The notes beneath the pieces are model-generated. The model worked only from the letters and a program-made list of their open reading frames with translations, did no database searches and had not been told where the DNA came from. This document shows positions 1-8,132 of a stretch of DNA of 35,181 nucleotides, piece after piece. The position numbers and the translations under genes were made by a program. Location: the NCBI GenBank assembly GCA_011525265.1, contig WTHV01000151.1, forward strand, positions 1 to 35,181, written 5' to 3'. Position 1 is the stretch's first letter. The number at the start of each line of letters is the position of its first letter. Source of the DNA: Alphaproteobacteria bacterium (lineage in GTDB: Bacteria > Pseudomonadota > Alphaproteobacteria > Puniceispirillales > Puniceispirillaceae).

Positions 1-1866
1 CCCTTCTAGATTCCAAGGGCAGGTTTTCATGCACCTGCCACACATGGCACCGCCTTTGGTCGTAATGCGATAGGTGGTACATTTTTGGCTATCTGACTTC
101 CAAATCTCATAACCATTAAACATGGTTTTAGGCCCTGCGGTAATTGCACCTGATGGGCATTCACGGGCACATTTCTGGCAATTATTACAGAAATTCTGTA
201 ACCCAAAATCAATTGGCTTATCATGATGAAGCGCAAGGTCTGTTGTCACCACGCCTGATTTTAATCGAGGCCCTAAGAAAGGATGGAGGATCACTTCCCC
301 AATGCGGCTGACCTCGCCAAGGCCGCTTAATAATAAAAGTGGGGGTTGTAACACTTCGCCATCAAGCACTGTATGCGCTTTTGCGCTATAGCCCAAATTG
401 CGGAGCTGGCGTGCCATCACGCCGCCTAATAATGAAAAGCGCAAATAGGCACGCATTGACTGGGCAACCGAAATCCAATCATCGCCAGATGCGCCTTCCA
501 TCGTCTCAAAGCCTTGGTCAATGACCATGGAAATCGCATTATGATGGGGTGGGATAAGGACATCACCGCGCGCATCATGGGAATACCACGCCCATTCTGG
601 ACAAGCGGAAATGCCAACAGCATCGACCCCTAAAAAATAACTTGTGGCTTTGATATGCTCAGATAGCTCTTGCGCGCTCATCTCTGTGGAGGGGCTTTGT
701 GTTACCTCGCCATCTTGCAGTAAAACAAATGCCCCTAATGCACGCCTTTGTGCGGCAGAGGTAGCGGCCTTTTTGGCATAATAGCCGCCTGTTGCTGCTT
801 TTTGATTATCAGTGCCCATATCCCCAAATTGGGCGCGTGCAAACATATCTGTTCGCTTTGGCACGCGTGGTATATTGGCCTCATCCATATAGGTGGTCGG
901 CTTATCAACCCGCTTTAATGTCTCAAGCGGCATGGTGCTATCTTTATAATCACGGGTTTTAAAAGGATCGCGATTAAAGGCAGATTTTGAAGAATGATAC
1001 CCGAGTTTCCAACTCAAAGCTGAGCGTAATGACTTGGGCTGTTCAGCTTTTGGGGCAAGCGGCAAATCATGGGCAAGGCGCATATTTGTTGAAATAACAG
1101 CGAGGCCAAATTGCTTATCAATAAAAGGCGCGCTCACACCATCTTCATCTGCAAAGCATAGCCCTGAAGAGACAGCAAGTTTGTTGAGGCATAAATCTGA
1201 TGATGTATAGCTATGTGTTTTCGCATCAAAGCCAAGTAAGCGAATATAATTTGATAGGATGGTCGCATTCTCAGTAGCAAGCAGACAGGCTTTGTGAAGC
1301 TGGGCATCTGTAATCCAACTTGTGCCTGCCTCACCCTCATAAGGGTCACGATAGGTCTCAACAGCTATAACAATGGCGGTATCATGATGGCCAACCATAC
1401 GCGCTGGCGTTGAAACAGATTCCCGCAAGTCCGCCATAATATGATCAATGCCTGAGGCAAGAGTTTTGGTCTGGCGTGTCATAATATCTTGCGCAAGGCG
1501 GTCAATCTCTGGATTGACCTTTGGCTCTGCAAGCCATGCTTCATCAGTGATAGGCCCGATACCCACTAGGCTCGCATCTTGAAAATAGGCAAACGCTTTT
1601 AAATGTGTGGCACGCTCTTTAGGGCAATCAGGGATAACAGAGACAGCCGCATTAATATGACCATCACGAATCGTATCCATCATCGCTTGGTGATCAGCCA
1701 TCGCGTTAATAATATGATGGGGATTATCGGGGCGTGAAAAATCTAAATCAGGGGTTGTGATAGGGGCAAGGTCGGGCATCGCCTCTTGGCGTTTTAGCCT
1801 ATTGAGTGGGTATAGCCCCTCATGAACGCCTCGTTTTTTTGAGGAGAATATGCGATGCGACCTCAT
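1..1866 (-). CDS. Cobalamin-dependent reductive dehalogenase-like protein (RdhA-like, catabolic/cytoplasmic type), partial, continues past the left window edge
   Basis: Manual minus-strand translation is open for 622 codons from ATG at 1866..1864 to base 1: MRSHRIFSSKKRGVHEGLYPLNRLKRQ... It contains ...GISACPEWAWYSHDARGDVLIPPHHNAISMVIDQ... and two ferredoxin-type motifs, NFCNNCQKCARECPSGAI and CTTYRITTKGGAMCGRCMKTCPWNLEG. An AAGGAGG Shine-Dalgarno lies in the end of the upstream MFS gene. Not in the ORF track because it has no stop inside the window. Confidence 0.85.
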   Translation of the reverse strand, partial: MRSHRIFSSKKRGVHEGLYPLNRLKRQEAMPDLAPITTPDLDFSRPDNPHHIINAMADHQAMMDTIRDGHINAAVSVIPDCPKERATHLKAFAYFQDASLVGIGPITDEAWLAEPKVNPEIDRLAQDIMTRQTKTLASGIDHIMADLRESVSTPARMVGHHDTAIVIAVETYRDPYEGEAGTSWITDAQLHKACLLATENATILSNYIRLLGFDAKTHSYTSSDLCLNKLAVSSGLCFADEDGVSAPFIDKQFGLAVISTNMRLAHDLPLAPKAEQPKSLRSALSWKLGYHSSKSAFNRDPFKTRDYKDSTMPLETLKRVDKPTTYMDEANIPRVPKRTDMFARAQFGDMGTDNQKAATGGYYAKKAATSAAQRRALGAFVLLQDGEVTQSPSTEMSAQELSEHIKATSYFLGVDAVGISACPEWAWYSHDARGDVLIPPHHNAISMVIDQGFETMEGASGDDWISVAQSMRAYLRFSLLGGVMARQLRNLGYSAKAHTVLDGEVLQPPLLLLSGLGEVSRIGEVILHPFLGPRLKSGVVTTDLALHHDKPIDFGLQNFCNNCQKCARECPSGAITAGPKTMFNGYEIWKSDSQKCTTYRITTKGGAMCGRCMKTCPWNLEG

Positions 1867-1867
1867 G

Positions 1868-3100
1868 CTATGCCTCCTTATGCAAGCCCTGTTTTTGCGT
1901 GTGGCGGTAAATGACAATAGCCATCCCTAAAGAGATCATGCCTGCGATAAGAACAACAGTACAGGCGACGATAATATCACGGTCACCACCAAGCAAGATG
2001 ATGATACTGCCCAAAAGGCTTCCTGCAATCATTTGCAGCGCGCCAATCACACCAGAGCCTGTTCCGGCATATTGTCCGGCAGATTTAATGCCGCCAATGA
2101 CTGTATTGGCGATGGTAAGCCCGTTACTAAAGCCAAATAAACAGCAGGGTAGGACAATGCCTAAGACAGAGGTGACGCCAAGATATTGTGTTGCGAATAA
2201 TGCTATCAGAGACAGGCTACATAAAATGCAGCCAATAAGGACAGCGCGCTCAATCCCCAAATTCACGACAAAAAACCGATTAGCAAGGTTTCCCAAAAAA
2301 TACGCAACAGGTGTCAGCCCGAACCAAAAGCCAAATTCAAGCGTTGATACGCCAAGAGCGGCATAGCGATAAGGTAAAAAGCCATTCATGGCAAAGAACA
2401 TCCCAACTTGTGTGCCACTTACGATAGCAAACCATAGGAATAACGGAATTTTCAATACATGAAGATAGGCTCTGCCAACTGCTTTGGGACTAAAGGATGG
2501 CTTGAAATCAAAGAAGGTTTCACGCAAAAGAAATGGCAGGAATATGACAAGCGTTAAGCCTGCCCCAAAAATCATCCACATCACACCGACCCAGCCAAAT
2601 TGTGCGACAACCGCACCGCCCGTCATTAAGGCAATAATGGGCACAATGGCTTGAATCGATTGCACAGTCGCCATCTTTTTGGCGGCTTCCTGGCGTTCAA
2701 AGGCATCATTGATCATCGCCCGTGCCATTGAAATACAAGCCCCTGCACCAACACCTTGCAAAACACGTCCTAAGGTCAAGCTGGTAATAGAATCTGATAA
2801 AATTGTGATAATGCCACCAAATGCTATCATCACAGCACCTGCTAGGATGAAGGGGCGGCGTCCATAGAGATCTGAAAAAGGGCCAATCACAAGCTGGCTT
2901 GCGGCAAGCATCAACAAATAGCCTGTGAATAAGAATTGAACAGCATTCGCACTAACGCCCATCTCTGCTCTGATAAGAGGCAGCGCTGGGGTGATAAGCG
3001 TGATACCCATCACAGCTGTTCCAGTCGAAAGGCCGATGAGCCAAGATGGTGGTGCGTAAGCCGTTTTTAAATTTGTCATAAGTTTTTTATTATCTGCCAC
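1868..3100 (-). CDS. MFS transporter, DHA1 / Bcr-CflA-like
   Basis: 410 aa polytopic protein with MFS motif GPFSDLYGRRPFILAG; stop is 1 nt from the RdhA-like start codon. Start could be GTG 3100 or ATG 3079. Confidence 0.8.
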   Translation of the reverse strand: MADNKKLMTNLKTAYAPPSWLIGLSTGTAVMGITLITPALPLIRAEMGVSANAVQFLFTGYLLMLAASQLVIGPFSDLYGRRPFILAGAVMIAFGGIITILSDSITSLTLGRVLQGVGAGACISMARAMINDAFERQEAAKKMATVQSIQAIVPIIALMTGGAVVAQFGWVGVMWMIFGAGLTLVIFLPFLLRETFFDFKPSFSPKAVGRAYLHVLKIPLFLWFAIVSGTQVGMFFAMNGFLPYRYAALGVSTLEFGFWFGLTPVAYFLGNLANRFFVVNLGIERAVLIGCILCSLSLIALFATQYLGVTSVLGIVLPCCLFGFSNGLTIANTVIGGIKSAGQYAGTGSGVIGALQMIAGSLLGSIIILLGGDRDIIVACTVVLIAGMISLGMAIVIYRHTQKQGLHKEA

Positions 3101-3265
3101 AAGACGTTAATGATGGTACGTCTGATGAATGATGGACGCTAATTTTTATTAGCAAATCAATGACGCATTTAAACACAGCCCTATGGGTTTATAATAACCA
3201 ATTTACATGGTTAGACAAATTTTAAAGTCGTTTTATGTGTTCTCTGCAGATTGTTGTGATGGCAT

Positions 3266-3304
3266 AAAAATAGGCGCCAAAGGACATAGAAACCCCTTGG
3301 CGCC
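3266..3304 (-). terminator. Rho-independent terminator of the metal ABC operon
   Basis: Minus strand reads GGCGCCAA-GGGGTTTCTATGTCCT-TTGGCGCC-TATTTTTA: perfect 8-bp GC-rich arms (3273-3280 / 3297-3304) followed by a T-rich tract, just after the substrate-binding protein gene. Confidence 0.75.
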
Positions 3305-3320
3305 TTATCATGTTATATCA

Positions 3321-4211
3321 CTATTGTGATGCGCTTAGCGTTTTTGTAATGAGGTTCAAATTATGCTCGAACATCGCCACATAAGATGTCGCAGGAGCGC
3401 CTTTGACTGATAGGGCGTCTGAGTAAATTTTGCCGCCAATATCGATATTTGTCTCTCGTGCGATTTGCGCGATTAAATCGGCGTTTGAGATATTCTCAAC
3501 AAACAAAGCACCTGCGCCCACATCTTTCAAAAAGACAATCAGATCGGCAAGTTCTTTGGCTGATGGCTCTGCTTCTGTATCAATGCCTTGCGGAGCAAGG
3601 AAGGTGATATCATAGGCATTTTCAAGATAGCCAAACGCATCATGCGCTGTCACAACAATGCGGCGCTCTTGTGGAATGCCGGCAATTTTTTCAACAGCCT
3701 CATCATGCAGCGCGCGCAATTGTGAACGATATGCATCGGCATTTGCCTTGAAGCTTGCGCTATCAGCGGGGCTTGCCTTGCTGAGGGCTGCCTCAATATT
3801 ATCGACATATATAATGCCGTTTAAAAGCGAATTCCAAGCGTGCGGATCAACTTCCCCTTCGACAAGCAAAGGCATGACACCATCTGTGGCAACAGCGATA
3901 GATGCCTTTGTGCCTGACGCTTCGATTAATGTCGCAGACCAAGTCTCAAAACCCATACCATTTGTGATGATAAGATCAGCTTCGGCAACCGCAATCGCAT
4001 CACCAGCATTTGGCTGATAGAGATGGGCATCAGCATCAGGGCCAACAATGGTTGTGACAGTCGCTTTATCGCCTGCCACTTGCGAGACCATATCACCCAG
4101 AATAGAAAAGCTTGCCACAACTTTGATCTGTGCCATTGCGGTGTTTGTTGAAAATAATAGCGCTGATAGCAACACAGATTTGAAAATAAACCGTCTCATC
4201 ATACCGCCCAT
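3321..4211 (-). CDS. Metal ABC transporter substrate-binding protein, ZnuA/TroA family (PF01297-type)
   Basis: Signal peptide MMRRFIFKSVLLSALLFSTNTAMA. Candidate metal-ligand motifs DAHLYQP, DPHAWNS, VTAHDAFGYL, KIYSDAL. No long His-rich loop. Confidence 0.85.
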   Translation of the reverse strand: MGGMMRRFIFKSVLLSALLFSTNTAMAQIKVVASFSILGDMVSQVAGDKATVTTIVGPDADAHLYQPNAGDAIAVAEADLIITNGMGFETWSATLIEASGTKASIAVATDGVMPLLVEGEVDPHAWNSLLNGIIYVDNIEAALSKASPADSASFKANADAYRSQLRALHDEAVEKIAGIPQERRIVVTAHDAFGYLENAYDITFLAPQGIDTEAEPSAKELADLIVFLKDVGAGALFVENISNADLIAQIARETNIDIGGKIYSDALSVKGAPATSYVAMFEHNLNLITKTLSASQ

Positions 4212-5060
4212 TTACATTCTTTTAGATTTTGACCACATGTTACCGCGCAAGCCCAAAGGTGACAGGCATAGGCTTGCGATAAATACAATGCCGGCGACAA
4301 GGACAATAGCAGGGCCAGTCGGCACATCAGCAAGATAAAAAGATAAGAGCAACCCAGCCCAACAGCTGAAGATCGCGAATAATAATGTCACAAGAAGATA
4401 GCTTGAAATGGTTGAGACCCAATAACGTGCGGCAGTCGCAGGTAAAATCATCAGCCCCACAGCCATCAATGTGCCAAGCGATTTAAATGCTGCTAGCAAA
4501 TTAAGGACAACCAAGAACATAAACCATTGCTGAACAAGACCTGCATGAGATGATTGGCTATCATAGAAAGTCGGGTCAAAGGTCACGCTAATAAGGGGGC
4601 GCAATAACATGGTCATGCTAAGGATCGTGATGGTTGCTGTGACCCCGATCAGTAAAAGCGTATCATCACCAATGCCAAGTGTTGAGCCAAATAAGAAACT
4701 CTTTAAGGGTATGGCAGACCCTGCAGCAGATAAAATGAAAATACCCAAAGCAAGAGCTATCAAATATAAAGAGGCAAGAGAGGCATCTTCTTTGATTAAG
4801 GTACGCCGTGAGATCAGTGATGTGCCAAGTGCCACGATAACACCGGCGATAAGTCCGCCTGTAACCATCGAGACAACAGACAGCCCAAATGAGACAAAGG
4901 CAATCACAATGCCAGGTACAATCGCATGTGCCATCGCCTCACCTGCCAAAGACAGGCGGCGCAAAACAAGAAAGGCACCAATCGGGGCAATAGAGACGCT
5001 TAACACAAAGGTCGCCACAAAAGCGCGCTGCATAAAATCATAGGCAAACCAATCAAGCAT
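4212..5060 (-). CDS. Metal ABC transporter permease, ZnuB/ABC-3 family
   Basis: Polytopic protein with LRRLSLAGEAMAHAIVPGIVIAF, typical of ABC-3 permeases. ATG at 5060 has AGGAGG just upstream; the tracked ORF extends to 5075. Confidence 0.85.
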   Translation of the reverse strand: MLDWFAYDFMQRAFVATFVLSVSIAPIGAFLVLRRLSLAGEAMAHAIVPGIVIAFVSFGLSVVSMVTGGLIAGVIVALGTSLISRRTLIKEDASLASLYLIALALGIFILSAAGSAIPLKSFLFGSTLGIGDDTLLLIGVTATITILSMTMLLRPLISVTFDPTFYDSQSSHAGLVQQWFMFLVVLNLLAAFKSLGTLMAVGLMILPATAARYWVSTISSYLLVTLLFAIFSCWAGLLLSFYLADVPTGPAIVLVAGIVFIASLCLSPLGLRGNMWSKSKRM

Positions 5061-5796
5061 CTCGGCCTCCTGCATCTGTCAGGCGTGAAATCCATTGCGC
5101 TTGCGTATGTGTTAAATAGTGATGCGATATCAGGTTCTCATTTGTCACAACATCATCTGTTTTGCCAAATAAGCCACGGCCATCACCAAGCAAAAGGCAG
5201 TAATCAGCAATACCCATAACAGATGATAAATCATGCAATACGATAATAAGGGTACGCCCCTCATCACGCCATTGTTGGATAATATCAATCAGCTGTGATT
5301 CTGTGCTCTGGTCAATAGCGGTAAAGGGCTCATCAAGGATGATGGTAGGGGCATCTTGGACAATGGCTCTGGCAAAAAAGCAGCGCTGAAGCTGGCCAGA
5401 GGAGCATTCAAATAAGGGCCTGTCAGCCATATGTGTGAGGCCTGTTCGCAATAACGCATTTTCAACACGCTCTGCCATAGCGTTATTAATGCCCTGCCAA
5501 AACCCTAATTGTGGCCATACCCCCATTGTCACAGCATCTTTGACGCGCATCGGGAAATGATTATCAATTGTGGCACTTTGGCCAAGATAGGCGATGTTTT
5601 TCTTCGTCGCTCCTGCCCATTGGACAGAGCCTGAAAGAGGTGATTGAATGCCAAGTAATGTGCGAACCAATGTTGATTTGCCCGCGCCATTATGACCAAT
5701 GACCGCACAAATCTGGCCGGCGCCTAGATGAAAATCTAGCGGATTGCACAGTGCGGTGCCGTTATAGCCCAACACAATATTATGTGCAGTCAACAT
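5053..5796 (-). CDS. Metal ABC transporter ATP-binding protein, ZnuC/AztA-like
   Basis: Walker A GHNGAGKST, signature SSGQLQR, Walker B TIILDEP; overlaps the permease start. Confidence 0.87.
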   Translation of the reverse strand: MLTAHNIVLGYNGTALCNPLDFHLGAGQICAVIGHNGAGKSTLVRTLLGIQSPLSGSVQWAGATKKNIAYLGQSATIDNHFPMRVKDAVTMGVWPQLGFWQGINNAMAERVENALLRTGLTHMADRPLFECSSGQLQRCFFARAIVQDAPTIILDEPFTAIDQSTESQLIDIIQQWRDEGRTLIIVLHDLSSVMGIADYCLLLGDGRGLFGKTDDVVTNENLISHHYLTHTQAQWISRLTDAGGRDA

Positions 5797-5826
5797 GACT
5801 TTGAATCCCCACCCGTCCCGTTGATA

Positions 5827-6021
5827 TTAGCTGAAGATAATATAGCTAATGGACGTCCAAATTACAGCACATAGTAAGGCCGCGCCAGCACAAGCATGAA
5901 ACAGGCTAAGAGAGGTCAAATCAAAGGGTGACTGTGATTTACCATGCGGCGCTTGCACATGAACTGTGGGCGCTATAATAGGTGGTGATGTTACGCTGGT
6001 TTGTGAGCCAGATGGTGCCAT
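5827..6021 (-). CDS. Small protein (~64 aa) with one C-terminal transmembrane segment, first ORF after the cobalamin riboswitch
   Basis: ATG at 6021..6019 with GGAGA about 8 nt upstream; MAPSGSQTSVTSPPIIAPTVHVQAPHGKSQSPFDLTSLSLFHACAGAALLCAVIWTSISYIIFS. Tracked ORF uses TTG at 6033. Confidence 0.6.
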   Translation of the reverse strand: MAPSGSQTSVTSPPIIAPTVHVQAPHGKSQSPFDLTSLSLFHACAGAALLCAVIWTSISYIIFS

Positions 6022-6056
6022 TTTTATCTCCAAAAGGGGTTACCCGCCCCAAGAAA

Positions 6057-6272
6057 GTGGTTTCGTGATTGGCAGGTTTTCTGGCTCATGATTTATCAGT
6101 TATGTCTGCCTTCCCAAATTTGCGCGATATGGCCTATCTGCTATGCAAATTCAGTGGTCTTGTGACACACATTAATCATTTACAGCTGCGGGTACAGCTC
6201 CGGATTTGCCGTAGTCAAAAAGCGTTTAGCGCACCGGATTCCCTATTATGTTTCAGGCTTAACTGAAACCAC
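6057..6272 (-). ncRNA. Cobalamin (AdoCbl) riboswitch
   Basis: Minus strand has the conserved blocks in order: AATAGGGAATCCGGTG (6247-6232), GCTGTACCCGCAGCTGTA (6199-6182, B12-box region), CCACTG (6157-6152), GGGAAGGC (6115-6108), GAGCCAG (6087-6081), AACCTGCC (6078-6071). Possible closing stem GTGGTTTC/GAAACCAC (6272-6265 with 6064-6057). Confidence 0.93.
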
Positions 6273-6283
6273 CAATAATATCT

Positions 6284-6312
6284 CGTTTATTACTTAAATT
6301 TACCCCTGTCAA
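6284..6312 (-). promoter_or_regulatory. Candidate sigma70-type promoter for the riboswitch transcript
   Basis: Minus strand TTGACA (6312-6307) with a 17-nt spacer to TAAACG (6289-6284), just upstream of the riboswitch. The -10 match is weak. Confidence 0.4.
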
Positions 6313-6337
6313 TAAGTTCCTCAGATATAGATAGCGC

Positions 6338-7117
6338 TTATAAGATCACCAATAGGCTTAACCAGCCAGCGGTCTCGCTTAGCATTTGACTTGCACCGCA
6401 AATATCACCTGTTTGCCCGCCAATATGACGCTTTGCCATCAGGGCAAAGCCGAAAGCAACAATCACCATGACAATCAGGCTTGGCAGAATCGCAACACCG
6501 CAAAAGGCCATCATTGGAAGGCTAAGAGCTGTGGCGAAGAAAAGCGGTTTATATGTTTGGCCAGATGCCATCTCGCCAAGGCCTGTATCACGCGCAGATG
6601 GAAGTAGGCATAAATAGGCAACCATGATTGTGCGGCTGAGGATGCTGATGGTGATGATGAGCGCTATCATGTCAAAATGCGGTGGCAGAGACGCAAGGCC
6701 AAATACACGCAAAGCCATCACCATGATAAGAGCCAAGACGCCATAGCTGCCGATATGGCTGTCTTTCATAATGGCTAATTTGCGGTCCCTATCATGGCCG
6801 CCGCCCATACCATCTGCGCTATCTGCTAGCCCATCTTCATGCAATGCCCCTGTTGCCAAAAGGCCAAGGCTTAATGCCAGAAGTGCGGCAATGATTGGGG
6901 GCAGCCCTACAAATGATAAGCCGCCATAGGATAGGGCGATGATGCTGCCTATGATACTGCCAACAAGTGGGAAGGCCCACCGTGATGTTGCAAGGCTAGG
7001 CGCTTTGCCAGATAGGGTGCCGGCAGGCAGGCGGCTTAATAGCATGAAGGCCAGCTGAACCTCGATAAGACGTCCACGCACCCACCCCATTATCTTAACC
7101 AATGCCTGCTGATTCAA
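6338..7117 (-). CDS. cobS: Adenosylcobinamide-GDP ribazoletransferase (CobS; CobV in Pseudomonas nomenclature)
   Basis: LATGALHEDGLADSADGMGGG motif in a polytopic 259 aa protein; adjacent to cobT. Confidence 0.93.
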   Translation of the reverse strand: MNQQALVKIMGWVRGRLIEVQLAFMLLSRLPAGTLSGKAPSLATSRWAFPLVGSIIGSIIALSYGGLSFVGLPPIIAALLALSLGLLATGALHEDGLADSADGMGGGHDRDRKLAIMKDSHIGSYGVLALIMVMALRVFGLASLPPHFDMIALIITISILSRTIMVAYLCLLPSARDTGLGEMASGQTYKPLFFATALSLPMMAFCGVAILPSLIVMVIVAFGFALMAKRHIGGQTGDICGASQMLSETAGWLSLLVIL

Positions 7118-8096
7118 ATGTTGCCATATTATTATGACAGGCCACAGCCCCGCGCAAAATAGACAACGCTAAGGCTGCGCCAGTACCTTCACCAAGGCGC
7201 ATATTCAAGTCTAGGATGGCAGTCTTACCCATCGCTTCAAGTAATTTGATATGACCAGGCTCGACAGATTTATGACCAACAAGACAATGGTCAAGTATTT
7301 GCGGGTTGATGCCATAAAGTGGTGCGGCAGCGGCTGTGCAAATAAAGCCATCTAGCATAACAGGAATGGACGCGGCACGTGCGGCGAGGATAGCACCGCA
7401 AATGGCAGCTTGTTCACGGCCACCAAAGGCGGCTAATGCGCTGAGATCTGAGCGGCGCCCATGCATCTCAAGGCCTTTATTAATGACATCGACCTTATGG
7501 GCTTGGCCTGCGGCATCAGAGCCTGTGCCTGCGCCAACCCACTCTTTGGTCTCGCCGCCAAAGACAGACGCTGCCAATGCTGATGAGATGGTTGAATTGC
7601 CAATACCCATCTCTCCCAAAAGGATGATATCTGCTGATGTGTCAATCGATGAGGCGCCAATTGCTAGGGCATCAAATAGCTCATCTTCTGAGAGGGCTTG
7701 TGTGGTGGTGAAGTCAGCTGTTGGCTTATCCAATGAGAGAGGTACAACATTTAAATTTGCCCCACTCACACCGCATAGCTGGTTCATTGCCGCGCCACCT
7801 GCATCAAAATTGGCGACCATCAAATGGGTGACTTCTTGTGGAAAAGGGTTCACGCCTTGTGCGCAAATGCCATGATTGCCTGCAAAGATAATCGCTTGGG
7901 CATTGTCAATTTTTGGCTTGTCTTGTCCTTGCCAACTAGCAAGAAAAACAGCTAATTCTTCAAGCGTGCCAAGAGAGCCTGGTGGCTTTGTTAAGTTATT
8001 TTGATGTGCTTGTGCGGCTGATGCGATGGCGTCATTTGCTTGTGGCATATTTTGCACGAATTGTAAGACGTCATCATGATTGCCAAATTGTGTCAT
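7095..8096 (-). CDS. cobT: Nicotinate-nucleotide--dimethylbenzimidazole phosphoribosyltransferase (CobT; CobU in Pseudomonas)
   Basis: TKPPGSLGTLEELA, FAGNHGICAQGV, LLGEMGIGNSTISSALAA and FICTAAAAPLY motifs. Confidence 0.95.
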   Translation of the reverse strand: MTQFGNHDDVLQFVQNMPQANDAIASAAQAHQNNLTKPPGSLGTLEELAVFLASWQGQDKPKIDNAQAIIFAGNHGICAQGVNPFPQEVTHLMVANFDAGGAAMNQLCGVSGANLNVVPLSLDKPTADFTTTQALSEDELFDALAIGASSIDTSADIILLGEMGIGNSTISSALAASVFGGETKEWVGAGTGSDAAGQAHKVDVINKGLEMHGRRSDLSALAAFGGREQAAICGAILAARAASIPVMLDGFICTAAAAPLYGINPQILDHCLVGHKSVEPGHIKLLEAMGKTAILDLNMRLGEGTGAALALSILRGAVACHNNMATFESAGIG

Positions 8097-8132
8097 GGGT
8101 GTGTCCCCTCACCGACCAGTTATTCACGGTCA

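Noticed and set aside
27-1361. Tracked short ORFs at 27..236, 339..524, 426..623 and 1134..1361
   Set aside because: They are out-of-frame or antisense to the continuous 622-codon RdhA-like reading frame and match no recognisable protein.
1911-2867. Long plus-strand ORFs (151 aa and 62 aa) opposite the MFS gene
   Set aside because: Low-complexity antisense shadow ORFs of a hydrophobic coding sequence; similar shadows occur opposite most genes here.
3101-3265. Possible second riboswitch or regulatory RNA upstream of the MFS-rdhA unit
   Set aside because: None of the cobalamin-riboswitch conserved blocks is visible; only AT-rich sequence and short weak repeats.
3321-5796. Straightforward zinc (ZnuABC) annotation
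   Set aside because: Family membership fits, but the cobalamin riboswitch upstream makes zinc-specific function doubtful; left as metal ABC transporter without znu symbols.
6069-6266. Tracked 65-aa plus-strand ORF
   Set aside because: It lies wholly within the cobalamin riboswitch on the opposite strand; best explained as chance.
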